In this document: positions 48,680-58,693 of the stretch, piece after piece
Numbering within the stretch: the stretch's first letter is position 1
How the letters are laid out: the number at the start of each line of letters is the position of its first letter
Assembly (NCBI RefSeq): GCF_900460315.1
Contig: NZ_UHIO01000001.1
Coordinates: 1,641,501 to 1,705,500, forward strand
Length of the DNA stretch: 64,000 nucleotides
Reading direction: 5' to 3'
Source: Veillonella criceti
GTDB taxonomy: Bacteria > Bacillota > Negativicutes > Veillonellales > Veillonellaceae
Translations under genes and position numbers: made by a program
The notes under the pieces: model-generated
Databases searched by the model: none
Told to the model about the DNA's origin: nothing
The model's input: the letters and a program-made list of their open reading frames with translations, nothing else

Positions 48680-49057
48680 ATGAAACGTGTGGCGACTGTA
48701 GTAGGTCAGATTCTATTGCTCGCCTTGATTGGAGTATTAGGCGGGTACATTAAAGAATGGTTTAACTTGCCATTACCAGGTACATTGGTAGGTATGATTT
48801 TATTATTCTTGTTGCTTTGTTCAGGAATTATTAAATTGAACTGGGTAGAACAAGGCGCTGCTGTATTAATTGGTGAACTATTATTGTTCTTTATTCCATC
48901 CGCTATTGGGATTATCCAATACACACAACTTTTTGGAAGTACAGGTGCTATGTTGTTAGGTGTTATCGTAACGAGCATTATTACATTGTTAGTGTCTGTT
49001 ACTGTTATTACCTTAAGTATTATGAAATTACGTAGAAAGGGGTACAGATTATGGTAA
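48680..49057 (+). CDS. LrgA/CidA-family holin-like membrane protein
   Basis: A 125-residue protein with four membrane helices (about 8-28, 32-50, 65-85, 90-112). The segment ILLLALIGVLGGYIKEWFNLPLPGTLVGMILLFLLL is typical of the CidA/LrgA family, small holin-like proteins that modulate murein hydrolase activity or carry pyruvate/acetate. Its stop overlaps the LrgB start by seven bases, indicating coupled translation. A divergently transcribed LysR gene lies upstream. Confidence 0.9.
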   Translation: MKRVATVVGQILLLALIGVLGGYIKEWFNLPLPGTLVGMILLFLLLCSGIIKLNWVEQGAAVLIGELLLFFIPSAIGIIQYTQLFGSTGAMLLGVIVTSIITLLVSVTVITLSIMKLRRKGYRLW

Positions 49058-49770
49058 ACTACACATTGTTTCAGATGATTAGTATTCATATCATCGAATC
49101 CTTAGTAGGTACTGTAGTGCTGTACTTCATTTTTAAAAAATTGTATGAACGTTCAGGGAAGAAGTTATTTCTTACCCCGTTATTGGCTGTTCCAGTAGTG
49201 ATTGGTTTATTCTTAGTGACAATGAATATTCCCTATGATGTATATCAGGAGGGCAGTCAATACATTACAATGATGTTGCAGCCAGCGACGGTAGCCTTTG
49301 CCGTACCTTTATATAAATTCCGTAGTGTTGTAAAAGAATATTTTATCCCTTTACTTGTAGTCATTGGGATGGGCTGTTCGATTGCATTCCTTGGTTCTAT
49401 GGGGTTAGCGGAGTTAATCGGCTTAAGCCCTGAATTAGTTCATAGTGTAGCACCACGATCTGTAACAACACCATTAGCATTAGCTGCATCGGATACGATG
49501 GGTGGGGACCCAACAATTACGGCGATTTTAGTTATTGCTACAGGTTTAATTGGTATGATTATGACAACGATGATGATTAAACGAGCTCATATTCATAACC
49601 GTTTATTAAAAGGCATGTTGTATGGTATATCAGCTCATGGCACGGGGACGGCTAAAGCGTATGAAGATGGGCCTAAAACGGGCGCTATTGCTTCGTTAGC
49701 TATGATTTTCATGGGTATTATGACTACCGTAATTGCACCAATTGTGACGGCTGTATCAGCCGTATTGTAA
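49051..49770 (+). CDS. LrgB/CidB-family membrane protein
   Basis: A 239-residue partner of the preceding LrgA-like protein, with about seven or eight membrane segments. The highly conserved stretch VAPRSVTTPLALAASDTMGG (near 130) and AHGTGTAKAYE near 195 are family hallmarks. LrgAB/CidAB systems influence autolysis and act as carriers for pyruvate-type metabolites in some Firmicutes. Which role applies here is unresolved; the link to organic acids fits an organism living on lactate. Confidence 0.92.
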   Translation: MVNYTLFQMISIHIIESLVGTVVLYFIFKKLYERSGKKLFLTPLLAVPVVIGLFLVTMNIPYDVYQEGSQYITMMLQPATVAFAVPLYKFRSVVKEYFIPLLVVIGMGCSIAFLGSMGLAELIGLSPELVHSVAPRSVTTPLALAASDTMGGDPTITAILVIATGLIGMIMTTMMIKRAHIHNRLLKGMLYGISAHGTGTAKAYEDGPKTGAIASLAMIFMGIMTTVIAPIVTAVSAVL

Positions 49771-50215
49771 GGGATATAATAGATTAAGAGACTCATCTCG
49801 ACTTTAAGTTTACTATGTGATTAGTCAATAGTTAGTCAGTAATTTGGCTAATCACTTATTTGAAAATTCGACGTTAGCTAATTTGCTAATTATATCTATC
49901 CTAAAAGAGGTAGTTCTTTGATTGGCGTAGGCCAGTCAGTTAACTATATACGTATTTACACAAACTTACACAAACTTACTTAAACGGGAACGCCATTGTT
50001 GCTTAGTAGCAGTTAATTTGATTAACTATGACTAGGAAACGATGGCGTTTCTGTTTATTTTACGATATACTAAGTGCAATAATACGCATTATTATAAATT
50101 GGTATGTTGGTTTACTATATAATTACTCAACTGTTTTGCGGTTAAACGTGGTATTAAGAATACGGCATGAATATAAAATAGTTTAGTAAAGTTTATGAAT
50201 TAGGAGTCTATAAAT
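49771..50215 (+). other. Gene-free stretch with two hairpins
   Basis: GTGATTAGTC (49816-49825) can pair with GGCTAATCAC (about 49848). A larger nested structure at about 49988-50052 pairs AACGCCATTGTT with AACGATGGCGTT, and inside it AGTTAAT with ATTAACT, then ends in TTTCTGTTTATTTT; it probably terminates the lrgAB transcript. No ORF is convincing. Confidence 0.5.
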
Positions 50216-51031
50216 ATGGATGGTGCGAATGGTTTAATTTTAGGAATGTCTGTAGGCATGTTGCTACAATTTATTGTACTCGGTATTGGTGTTGGTGCGT
50301 TTGGTACACTCATTGGCGCTGGCGGAGGACTAGTTTTTGTACCTGTTTTTTTGTATACCTTTACAGACTGGTCGCCGGCTATGGTCGTGGGAACTTCGCT
50401 CACTATTGTTATGTTTAATGCTATGTCTGCATCGACAGCGTTTATTAAACAAAAGAAAATCCTCTATAGTGCAGCCCTTTGGTTTACCTTGGCTACGATT
50501 CCGGGCTCGTATTTAGGAGCGGTAGCTTCTGAAAGTTTTGACATTGCTATGTTGAAATTCTGGTTTGGTTTATTTTTATTATGTATGTCTACTTTTATTG
50601 GTTATAAGAATTGGACTAAAGGGCAACGTAAAGAAGAATCGTTACAGCTTCATGAATTAACGTATAGTAAAACAATTGGCTGTTTAATTAGTGTAGTTGT
50701 AGGTTTCATTTCAAGTGTATTTGGTATTGGTGGTGGTCTTATTCATGTGGCTGCTTTAGTATATTTACTAGGGTTTCCAACACATATAGCAACAGCTACG
50801 AGTCAGTTTATTTTATTTTTATCCACTATTAGTGGTGTGGCTACACATTTCTATTTGGGGCATATTCAATGGAATATTGCGATTGCCTGTGGTATTGGAG
50901 CTGTTATAGGGGCTCAATTAGGGGCCGCCATTGCGAAACGATTAAAGGCTACCAGTATATTGATGGTCTTTTCGCTGGGTGTAGGATTATTAGCGCTACA
51001 GTTGATTTGGTCTTCTGGTAAGTTATGGTGA
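50216..51031 (+). CDS. TauE/SafE-family anion exporter
   Basis: A 271-residue membrane protein with eight or nine helices and the two-fold repeat of the TauE/SafE (DUF81) family. GAFGTLIGAGGGLVFVPVFL near residue 27 and SSVFGIGGGLIHVAALVYL near 165 are the paired Gly-rich signatures. Family members move sulfite, sulfoacetate, taurine-derived or other organosulfur anions. The substrate cannot be predicted. It is a single-gene unit ended by a very strong hairpin. Confidence 0.9.
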   Translation: MDGANGLILGMSVGMLLQFIVLGIGVGAFGTLIGAGGGLVFVPVFLYTFTDWSPAMVVGTSLTIVMFNAMSASTAFIKQKKILYSAALWFTLATIPGSYLGAVASESFDIAMLKFWFGLFLLCMSTFIGYKNWTKGQRKEESLQLHELTYSKTIGCLISVVVGFISSVFGIGGGLIHVAALVYLLGFPTHIATATSQFILFLSTISGVATHFYLGHIQWNIAIACGIGAVIGAQLGAAIAKRLKATSILMVFSLGVGLLALQLIWSSGKLW

Positions 51032-51032
51032 T

Positions 51033-51097
51033 AAAAAAGATATCCTCTCGTCAACCGGCGAACTTCGTTCAATGGTTGACGAGAGGATATCTTTTTT
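51033..51097. terminator. Very long perfect terminator hairpin
   Basis: A 24-bp perfect stem (51033-51056 with 51074-51097), beginning AAAAAAGATATCC and ending GGATATCTTTTTT, around a 17-base loop. It works on both strands. Confidence 0.9.
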
Positions 51098-51266
51098 ATT
51101 TGTGAGAAGGAGAAGCAAGAAAACGAAAGAGGTTTTGAGAATATGGTTTCATAAAGTTCATATATTAGCTATTTAAGTGTGCTAGTATAGATAATAGTCA
51201 TATTGCATGAAAAATAGTGTTGTATGTGGTAATATGAGTATATAGGTACTCGGATTGGAGGTTCCC

Positions 51267-51629
51267 ATGAATAGGATATTGTTAAGTGTTATGCTATTAA
51301 CATTGGTTTCGGCAACGGCAGCTGCTGAACTACAAACGGCAGTGATTCGTCATCCAGATGGAAGTGCGACCATTACTCAGTGGGATCCAACTGATGGCTA
51401 TTCGTATTCGGAAGATGTGCCTGCCTCTAAGCCTATTATTATTCCTATGAAAAAGATTATTATGACGCCTGCGGAGGCGAATGAACTACGAGATGCTAGT
51501 GTAAATGAAGCGGTACAAGCTTGGCAGGATAAAAATGTTAGTATTGATACTGAAAAGAAAGAAGAGAATTCTGAGTCATCAAAACAAAAAAATTCAGATG
51601 ATGTGGATGGATTCTTCAGTTGGTTTTAG
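51267..51629 (+). CDS. Small secreted protein of unknown function
   Basis: A 120-residue protein with a clear signal peptide (MNRILLSVMLLTLVSATAAAE, cleavage near residue 20) and no recognised domain. The mature part begins LQTAVIRHPDGSATITQWDP and ends in a Lys/Glu/Ser-rich segment with DGFFSWF. The start is the ATG at 51267 with GGAGG at 51257-51261; the frame extends to a TTG upstream that overlaps this site. It lies next to the CRISPR leader, but nothing in it resembles a Cas protein. Confidence 0.7.
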   Translation: MNRILLSVMLLTLVSATAAAELQTAVIRHPDGSATITQWDPTDGYSYSEDVPASKPIIIPMKKIIMTPAEANELRDASVNEAVQAWQDKNVSIDTEKKEENSESSKQKNSDDVDGFFSWF

Positions 51630-51889
51630 TTATTAGTATTCAGTTTTAAATACTTGTTGTTTTTAGGGTATTTGTAATAATAGTTTTTAATTATTTTATA
51701 TAGTGATTTAGTGCTATTTTGTAATTTATTTGTGCGAATATGTAGCATATTGTGAAACTTAGAACCTTTCGCACTAGAATTTGTTTAAATTAATTTGCTA
51801 GATTTATATATACTAGTAAATTAATTGTCTGAGCTTATGAAAAAGCTCAGTTTGCTGGATATAGTGGATCCTATCTACTATATGTAGCT
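51630..51889 (+). promoter_or_regulatory. CRISPR leader (AT-rich)
   Basis: 260 bases of AT-rich, ORF-free DNA directly upstream of the first repeat. The degenerate repeat is at the other end of the array, which supports this side being the leader, with transcription and acquisition here. CTGAGCTTATGAAAAAGCTCAG (51829-51850, quoted in two halves CTGAGCTT and AAGCTCAG) is a hairpin 40 bases before repeat 1. Confidence 0.65.
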
Positions 51890-54800
51890 GTCGCTCCTCA
51901 TTCGGGGAGCGTGGATTGAAGTACCTATCTTTTCTTGCAATTGTAATCGTTTACAAGTCGCTCCTCATTCGGGGAGCGTGGATTGAAGTTCTTCGGGGTA
52001 TAAACTCAATGCCAAAGTTGCTGTCGCTCCTCATTCGGGGAGCGTGGATTGAAGTATCAATATAATAATAAGATTGGAGCATATTAACTGTCGCTCCTCA
52101 TTCGGGGAGCGTGGATTGAAGTATTATTCCATCCGAGTAGATACGCTAAAATTGGCGTCGCTCCTCATTCGGGGAGCGTGGATTGAAGTATCAATATAAT
52201 AATAAGATTGGAGCATATTAACTGTCGCTCCTCATTCGGGGAGCGTGGATTGAAGTATTTCTTTCGATACTCCACTTTTTGGCATAGTAAGTCGCTCCTC
52301 ATTCGGGGAGCGTGGATTGAAGTAATTATATCCATAGTTTTTCCGTTAAATCTATAGGTCGCTCCTCATTCGGGGAGCGTGGATTGAAGTTTTTCGATAC
52401 AGATACAAATCCATATCTTCTAGGCGTCGCTCCTCATTCGGGGAGCGTGGATTGAAGTAATTACTTCTTTCATTCTTTTTAAATCTACATAAGTCGCTCC
52501 TCATTCGGGGAGCGTGGATTGAAGTTTGATAGTTTGCAATAAATCTTTTACATCTCGGAGTCGCTCCTCATTCGGGGAGCGTGGATTGAAGTTTCTTCCA
52601 TGGTTACATCAACTTCGATGTTATCGGTCGCTCCTCATTCGGGGAGCGTGGATTGAAGTTTTTCAGCCATAAAATTACCTATAAATTATTAAAGTCGCTC
52701 CTCATTCGGGGAGCGTGGATTGAAGTTGCTAATCCACCCCATGACCCACTCGACGCTAAATGTCGCTCCTCATTCGGGGAGCGTGGATTGAAGTTTCTTA
52801 ATGTGCGTGAAATCATATACCATTCCATGTCGCTCCTCATTCGGGGAGCGTGGATTGAAGTCTTTTTAATTTATTAAAAAACTCTACATTCATATGTCGC
52901 TCCTCATTCGGGGAGCGTGGATTGAAGTATTCTATATCACATATGTTCTAGCAAATGAGCCAAGTCGCTCCTCATTCGGGGAGCGTGGATTGAAGTATTT
53001 CTTTCGATACTCCACTTTTTGGCATAGTAGTCGCTCCTCATTCGGGGAGCGTGGATTGAAGTAATTATATCCATAGTTTTTCCGTTAAATCTATAGGTCG
53101 CTCCTCATTCGGGGAGCGTGGATTGAAGTTTTTTCTAAAGTTTGCCCATAGAAAACGCTTACTGGTCGCTCCTCATTCGGGGAGCGTGGATTGAAGTACT
53201 TAAACACTTTAACCAAATCAGCTCTATACTTGTCGCTCCTCATTCGGGGAGCGTGGATTGAAGTATTTTTTTGTACCCCCTGAAAGGACTGATTTTATGT
53301 CGCTCCTCATTCGGGGAGCGTGGATTGAAGTTCCCTCATGACAAAAAAGCACAAAACTCAATAAGGTCGCTCCTCATTCGGGGAGCGTGGATTGAAGTTC
53401 CACGATAATCACTGTCAATAACACCAATACTATGTCGCTCCTCATTCGGGGAGCGTGGATTGAAGTTTTTTGCCCTAAATACACCTTACCCAAAAAGATT
53501 GTCGCTCCTCATTCGGGGAGCGTGGATTGAAGTTTTATCAATTCCGCTTCTTCACGAAGCAAATCAAGTCGCTCCTCATTCGGGGAGCGTGGATTGAAGT
53601 CGTTACAATAGGGGGTAACGCATGGATAAAGTAAGTCGCTCCTCATTCGGGGAGCGTGGATTGAAGTTATTACATCGTCGATGTCAATTTCTGCTTCAAA
53701 AGTCGCTCCTCATTCGGGGAGCGTGGATTGAAGTTGACCTTGCCAGGGGTATTTATTTTTTCGTATATGTCGCTCCTCATTCGGGGAGCGTGGATTGAAG
53801 TTATTTTTGATAGGTGGTGCAAAATGAATACAACGGTCGCTCCTCATTCGGGGAGCGTGGATTGAAGTATTTTCAAAACTTTGAACTATCCAAACATATT
53901 GCCGTCGCTCCTCATTCGGGGAGCGTGGATTGAAGTAAATTACGCTTTTCCTCTTGTTATGTCAACTCAAGTCGCTCCTCATTCGGGGAGCGTGGATTGA
54001 AGTTTTAAACGAACGTTTCAAATATATCTCATCAGTTGTCGCTCCTCATTCGGGGAGCGTGGATTGAAGTTTCCGTTGATGCGGTCAACTGCCGCATCAA
54101 CGTCGTCGCTCCTCATTCGGGGAGCGTGGATTGAAGTATAACATCAATGTTATACAACTCGCGCCCGTCAACGTCGCTCCTCATTCGGGGAGCGTGGATT
54201 GAAGTATTTATGAGTGCAAATACGTATAATTGGTGGATTGTCGCTCCTCATTCGGGGAGCGTGGATTGAAGTTTACGTCACCGGTGTTCATGGGGTAACC
54301 GTGGACGTCGCTCCTCATTCGGGGAGCGTGGATTGAAGTATTTATGAGTGCAAATACGTATAATTGGTGGATTGTCGCTCCTCATTCGGGGAGCGTGGAT
54401 TGAAGTAAAAGTTACTTCACCATCGTTTAAAAATTTTTCAAGTCGCTCCTCATTCGGGGAGCGTGGATTGAAGTTAATAAAGTCTTTCAACAGTTCTTTT
54501 TCTTCTTTGTCGCTCCTCATTCGGGGAGCGTGGATTGAAGTATCACCTCTTGGAGCGCGTCGTCGATGATGCCCTTGTCGCTCCTCATTCGGGGAGCGTG
54601 GATTGAAGTCACCTTGGCTCGTTAAGCGCCTCGCCCTATTGCAGTCGCTCCTCATTCGGGGAGCGTGGATTGAAGTTTGGCTATCTAAAATTGCCTTGCG
54701 ATACACGTCCTGTCGCTCCTCATTCGGGGAGCGTGGATTGAAGTCATAATGGTAATATTTTTACTTGGCCAACGCCAGCGTCGCTCCTCATTCGGGGAGC

Positions 54801-56208
54801 GTGGATTGAAGTATCAAAGATAGTTAATAGCAAACCTTGCTCTGCGAGTCGCTCCTCATTCGGGGAGCGTGGATTGAAGTTTGGCTATCTAAAATTGCCT
54901 TGCGATACACGTCCTGTCGCTCCTCATTCGGGGAGCGTGGATTGAAGTCTGTGCCACCTATCGTAATATAATTTGACATACAGTCGCTCCTCATTCGGGG
55001 AGCGTGGATTGAAGTCACACGCTTAGCACCCGCTTCCATGATTTTACGAGTCGCTCCTCATTCGGGGAGCGTGGATTGAAGTTCCCTCATCACACTCCTC
55101 GTTAAATACCGGCACAGGTCGCTCCTCATTCGGGGAGCGTGGATTGAAGTTGCGCCTTGTACGCCAACAGCGATTTCATAGCTTGTCGCTCCTCATTCGG
55201 GGAGCGTGGATTGAAGTTATAAAATTAAAACCGTCAAAAACGCTTCTAGCATGTCGCTCCTCATTCGGGGAGCGTGGATTGAAGTCTCGAGCGGGTGTGC
55301 AAGGAGAACGGCCTATGCGTGTCGCTCCTCATTCGGGGAGCGTGGATTGAAGTAATTTTATAATTAGAAAAATATTTAAAAACTAAAGTCGCTCCTCATT
55401 CGGGGAGCGTGGATTGAAGTATTGATAATTGCAAATGTATAAAGCTGATGGATTGTCGCTCCTCATTCGGGGAGCGTGGATTGAAGTAATAATGCGCTCG
55501 GGCCTACCAATCAAGCCTGTTTGTCGCTCCTCATTCGGGGAGCGTGGATTGAAGTTTTTATTCCTAATTCTTTTGCCGATTTTGTTCTTGTCGCTCCTCA
55601 TTCGGGGAGCGTGGATTGAAGTAATAATTGAGTTGCTTTTATGTAATTTTTACCTATGTCGCTCCTCATTCGGGGAGCGTGGATTGAAGTTCTCATACAT
55701 TGATATTGTAGAGTTTTCTAAGTTGTCGCTCCTCATTCGGGGAGCGTGGATTGAAGTCAGTAAATCCAGTAATTTGTCGTCTGATAGGGTGCGTCGCTCC
55801 TCATTCGGGGAGCGTGGATTGAAGTTCGTATAAATCAGCTAATAACTCTAATAAAGTAGCGTCGCTCCTCATTCGGGGAGCGTGGATTGAAGTTATTTAA
55901 TTATACCATACAATAAACTTAGACCTAGTCGTTCCTCATTCGGGGAGCGTGGATTGAAGTATGTGCTAAACATTGAGCGTAGCGGGCAGGTTAGGGTCGC
56001 TCCTCATTCGGGGAGCGTGGATTGAAGTTCTCTTTTGACCCTCAATTTTGGGGCAAAAAATAGGTCGCTCCTCATTCGGGGAGCGTGGATTGAAGTCGCG
56101 CTTTGGCGTAATCCCTTGTACGATTATCGCAGTCGCTCCTCATTCGGGGAGCGTGGATTGAAGTCCTGATGTACCAGCGATCATTGGGCTAAAGAAGCAT
56201 CGCTCCTC
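51890..56208 (+). CRISPR. Type I-C-like CRISPR array, 64 full repeats, no adjacent cas genes
   Basis: The 33-base repeat begins GTCGCTCCTC and ends GTGGATTGAAGT, with a CGCTCC/GGAGCG stem, a type I-C pattern. I counted 64 full repeats (first 51890-51922, last 56132-56164). Only the one at 55928 deviates (GTCGT for GTCGC). A degenerate partial repeat (ATCGCTCCTC) sits at 56199-56208. Spacers are 33-36 bases. There are 64 spacers, five of them repeated, so 59 are unique. Conserved repeats imply recent activity, so cas genes probably lie elsewhere on the genome. Confidence 0.98.
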
Positions 56209-56590
56209 TACTTGAAAAGTATATAGTTTTAGCCTTATATTTTTATGATATTTTGAAGGTAAAAGTATTGCCTGTTCTCTATCTTTACTTTTTTATCTTG
56301 GTTTGTTATATTTAAATTACTAGATGGGTGGAGCTGAGTATCCAGTGTTGAACCCCTATCACTAGAGGGCGGACGGCGATACTGCGACAGGCCGCCTCTT
56401 AATTCATTTCTAATACTATACTATTGCTGACGTATATAATTGCGTCAGCTTTTTTGTCGTATAACCCTCTAATCTCAGATTTTGTAATAGCGGTTAATAA
56501 TAAAAATAGCAGAATATAAAATAGTTTCAGGTTATATAAAGAATATTTTCAAGTATATTGTTTATTAGCACAGTCCTTAAATTTTAAGTA
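56209..56590 (+). other. Gene-free region after the CRISPR array, with hairpins
   Basis: AGAGGGCGG (56364-56372) can pair with CCGCCTCT (56392-56399), and AGTG (from 56344) with CACT. A strong terminator follows: GCTGACG (56426-56432) with CGTCAGC (56443-56449) and six T. The segment 56330-56400 is more GC-rich than its surroundings and may be a small RNA ending in that terminator. No ORF is convincing. Confidence 0.45.
56426..56455 (+). terminator. Intrinsic terminator downstream of the CRISPR array
   Basis: GCTGACG and CGTCAGC around a 10-base AT loop, followed by TTTTTT. Confidence 0.85.
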
Positions 56591-56689
56591 TAAAAAGAAA
56601 CCACTGGAAGGACGCAATCTATGAAAAACATGGCACTCTTCATATTAAGGCAGCCAATGTGATTTTCTGTTGTCAGTGGTTTCTTTTTA
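56591..56689. repeat. Inverted repeat with 16-bp perfect arms
   Basis: TAAAAAGAAACCACTG (56591-56606) is the exact reverse complement of CAGTGGTTTCTTTTTA (56674-56689). The 67-base loop holds GGAAGGA then ATG and a 13-codon ORF (MKNMALFILRQPM). It could be a small RNA, a bidirectional terminator or a miniature element remnant. Confidence 0.6.
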
Positions 56690-56770
56690 AGGATACTACA
56701 TATTCCTGTACAGAGTTAATGTTATTGTTATTTTCTGTTACATATCGTTTTCAAGCCATATAAAAATATC

Positions 56771-56868
56771 GGGTTATAGGACAAAATATCCTCAAGCTAT
56801 CAGTTAGAATCAGTTTACCAATCTGATGAGCAAGAGGATATTTTTTGTTTATTTTTGTCCTATAGCCC
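56771..56868. repeat. Imperfect palindrome of about 98 bp
   Basis: ATAGGACAAA and AATATCCTC on the left are mirrored by GAGGATATT (56834-56842) and TTTGTCCTATAGCCC (56854-56868). ATCAG/CTGAT pairs inside. TTTGTCCTATA recurs once more just beyond (near 56875). It lies between convergent units and may terminate the exporter operon (-). Confidence 0.6.
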
Positions 56869-56944
56869 TTATATTTGTCCTATAATTTTTATATTTAAAA
56901 GACTTCTTTTATACACTCTTGCCTTTATAGTTAAATCACTCCTT

Positions 56945-58693
56945 TCACACACTCATGCCTTTAGCGTAGTTTTCGTACAAGGTTGTATAGTAACCACCTT
57001 TGGCAAGGAGTTCTTGATGTGTGCCTTGTTCTACAATTTGACCTTGATTTATAACAAGGAGTAAATCAGCATCACGGATTGTTGAGAGGCGATGAGCGAT
57101 GACAATTCCGGTACGGCCATGCAATAATTGTTGCATGGCTTTTTGTACTTCCACTTCTGTTCGTGTATCTACATTAGCGGTAGCTTCATCGAGAACGAGA
57201 ATTCGTGGATTAGCTAAGAAAGCTCTTGCAATTGTTAATAATTGGCGTTGGCCTTGGGATAAATCGTCAGCCCCATTTTTAAGAATGGTATCATAGCCTT
57301 GTGGTAATGTGCGGATAAAATGATCGGCCATAGCGAGTTTAGCAACGGCGATAATGTCTTCTCGTGTCGCATCTGGTTTACCATAGGCAATATTATCAGC
57401 AATAGTGCCGGTAAAAATCCAAGTATCTTGAAGTACCATGCCTACTAGTTGGTGAAGGGTTTTACGACTAAGGTCACGAATATCAAGACCGTCAATGGTA
57501 ATGGAGCCACTATTGATTTCATAGAAGCGCATGAGTAAATTAACAATGGTTGTTTTTCCAGCGCCTGTAGGGCCTACAATAGCCACTACATGACCGCCAG
57601 GAATTTTGAAATTTACCGCATCCATTAATAGTTTGTCAGGCGTATAGCCGAAACTTACATTGTTAAACTCAATAGTCCCATTATTTTCAAGATACATTGT
57701 GTGTCCCGTATCTTCTTCTGGTGTTTGATCAAGAATTTCGTAAATTCGCCCTAAGGCAGCTTGTGTTTCTTGAAACTTTGTTAATATGTAGGAACTACGG
57801 GAGATAGGATCAGATACTTGCGTTACATAGAGGAAAAAGGCTTGAATATCACCAAGTGAAATTTGACCTCGTAATACTAAAAGCCCGCCTTGGATGGCGA
57901 CTAATACGTAGCCTATTTGATTAATAAAGTTGACCAGAGGCATAATAATTTGCCCCATAAAGCCAGAACGACGTTCGTGGATAAATAAATTGTGATTTAA
58001 CTGATTTAGATTGTTTGAAGTGACAGTTTCTAAGTTAAAGGCTTGTACAATTTGTTTTCCTGAAATAAGCTCTTCAATGCCACTATTTACAGCACCGAGA
58101 GCTTCTTGGTTACGTAAATAGATGGTACGAGCTTTTTTAGAGGTAATGACTAAGCCAATGACACCCAGTATAATGACACCAAGAATGATACTTGCTAATA
58201 AAGGACTAATCCAAAGCATCATAGCAATAGCGCCGATAATGCCGATAAAAGATGAAATAAGGCCAGGAATGCCTTCGCGGAGCGTTTCACTAATAGAATC
58301 TAGGTCGCTTGTAATACGGCTGAGCAAATCACCACGATTATGTGTATTGAAGTACGACATGGGGAGTCGATATAGATACTGACTTACGCGATTACGTAAA
58401 TCTAATACCATATTTTCAGCCACACCAGCAATAATGTATTCACTAATATAGGTAAATATGGCATGACCTGTGTATAGGATAATTAGCATGAGTATCGTAT
58501 CTGTTGTATTATCAATAATGCGTGCAATATCCTGATTATTGCGGAGTCCTTGCACGATAGCATCGACAATTTGGCCCAGTAGGCGAGGGGCCATAATTTC
58601 AAAACAAGCGGCTAGAATAAGAGCAAAGAAAATGCCAACTAACCAGCCCCATTGTGATTTTGATTCATAAAGAAAACGTTTGAATACTTTCAT
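56945..58693 (-). CDS. ABC exporter half-transporter, subunit with consensus Walker B
   Basis: A 582-residue half-transporter: six membrane helices (residues about 15-310) then an ATPase domain. Walker A is GPTGAGKTT, the signature is the non-canonical DDLSQGQRQ, Walker B LVLDEATANVD keeps the catalytic Glu, and the switch His is in IVIAHRLS. The start is the ATG at 58693 with AGGAGG upstream; a longer frame to 58738 overlaps the neighbour without support. Its first codon overlaps the stop of the upstream gene (ATGA). It forms a heterodimer with that gene's product, resembling YheH/YheI or LmrCD drug exporters. Confidence 0.9.
   Translation of the reverse strand: MKVFKRFLYESKSQWGWLVGIFFALILAACFEIMAPRLLGQIVDAIVQGLRNNQDIARIIDNTTDTILMLIILYTGHAIFTYISEYIIAGVAENMVLDLRNRVSQYLYRLPMSYFNTHNRGDLLSRITSDLDSISETLREGIPGLISSFIGIIGAIAMMLWISPLLASIILGVIILGVIGLVITSKKARTIYLRNQEALGAVNSGIEELISGKQIVQAFNLETVTSNNLNQLNHNLFIHERRSGFMGQIIMPLVNFINQIGYVLVAIQGGLLVLRGQISLGDIQAFFLYVTQVSDPISRSSYILTKFQETQAALGRIYEILDQTPEEDTGHTMYLENNGTIEFNNVSFGYTPDKLLMDAVNFKIPGGHVVAIVGPTGAGKTTIVNLLMRFYEINSGSITIDGLDIRDLSRKTLHQLVGMVLQDTWIFTGTIADNIAYGKPDATREDIIAVAKLAMADHFIRTLPQGYDTILKNGADDLSQGQRQLLTIARAFLANPRILVLDEATANVDTRTEVEVQKAMQQLLHGRTGIVIAHRLSTIRDADLLLVINQGQIVEQGTHQELLAKGGYYTTLYENYAKGMSV

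Noticed and set aside
52653-55833. Several ORFs on both strands inside the CRISPR array, with repeated SIHAPRMRSD, FNPRSPNEER or SLLIRGAWIEV motifs
   Set aside because: These are translations of the repeat itself. They have no ribosome binding sites and are a well-known annotation artefact.
56330-56400. Minus-strand resemblance to a tRNA or tmRNA 3' end (GGGGTTCAACAC...CAGCTCCACC)
   Set aside because: The bases flanking the TTCAA loop do not pair into a T stem and no other tRNA arms are present.
56622-56663. 13-codon ORF in the loop of the inverted repeat
   Set aside because: It has a plausible ribosome binding site but is too short to support as a gene without conservation; noted only as part of the repeat.
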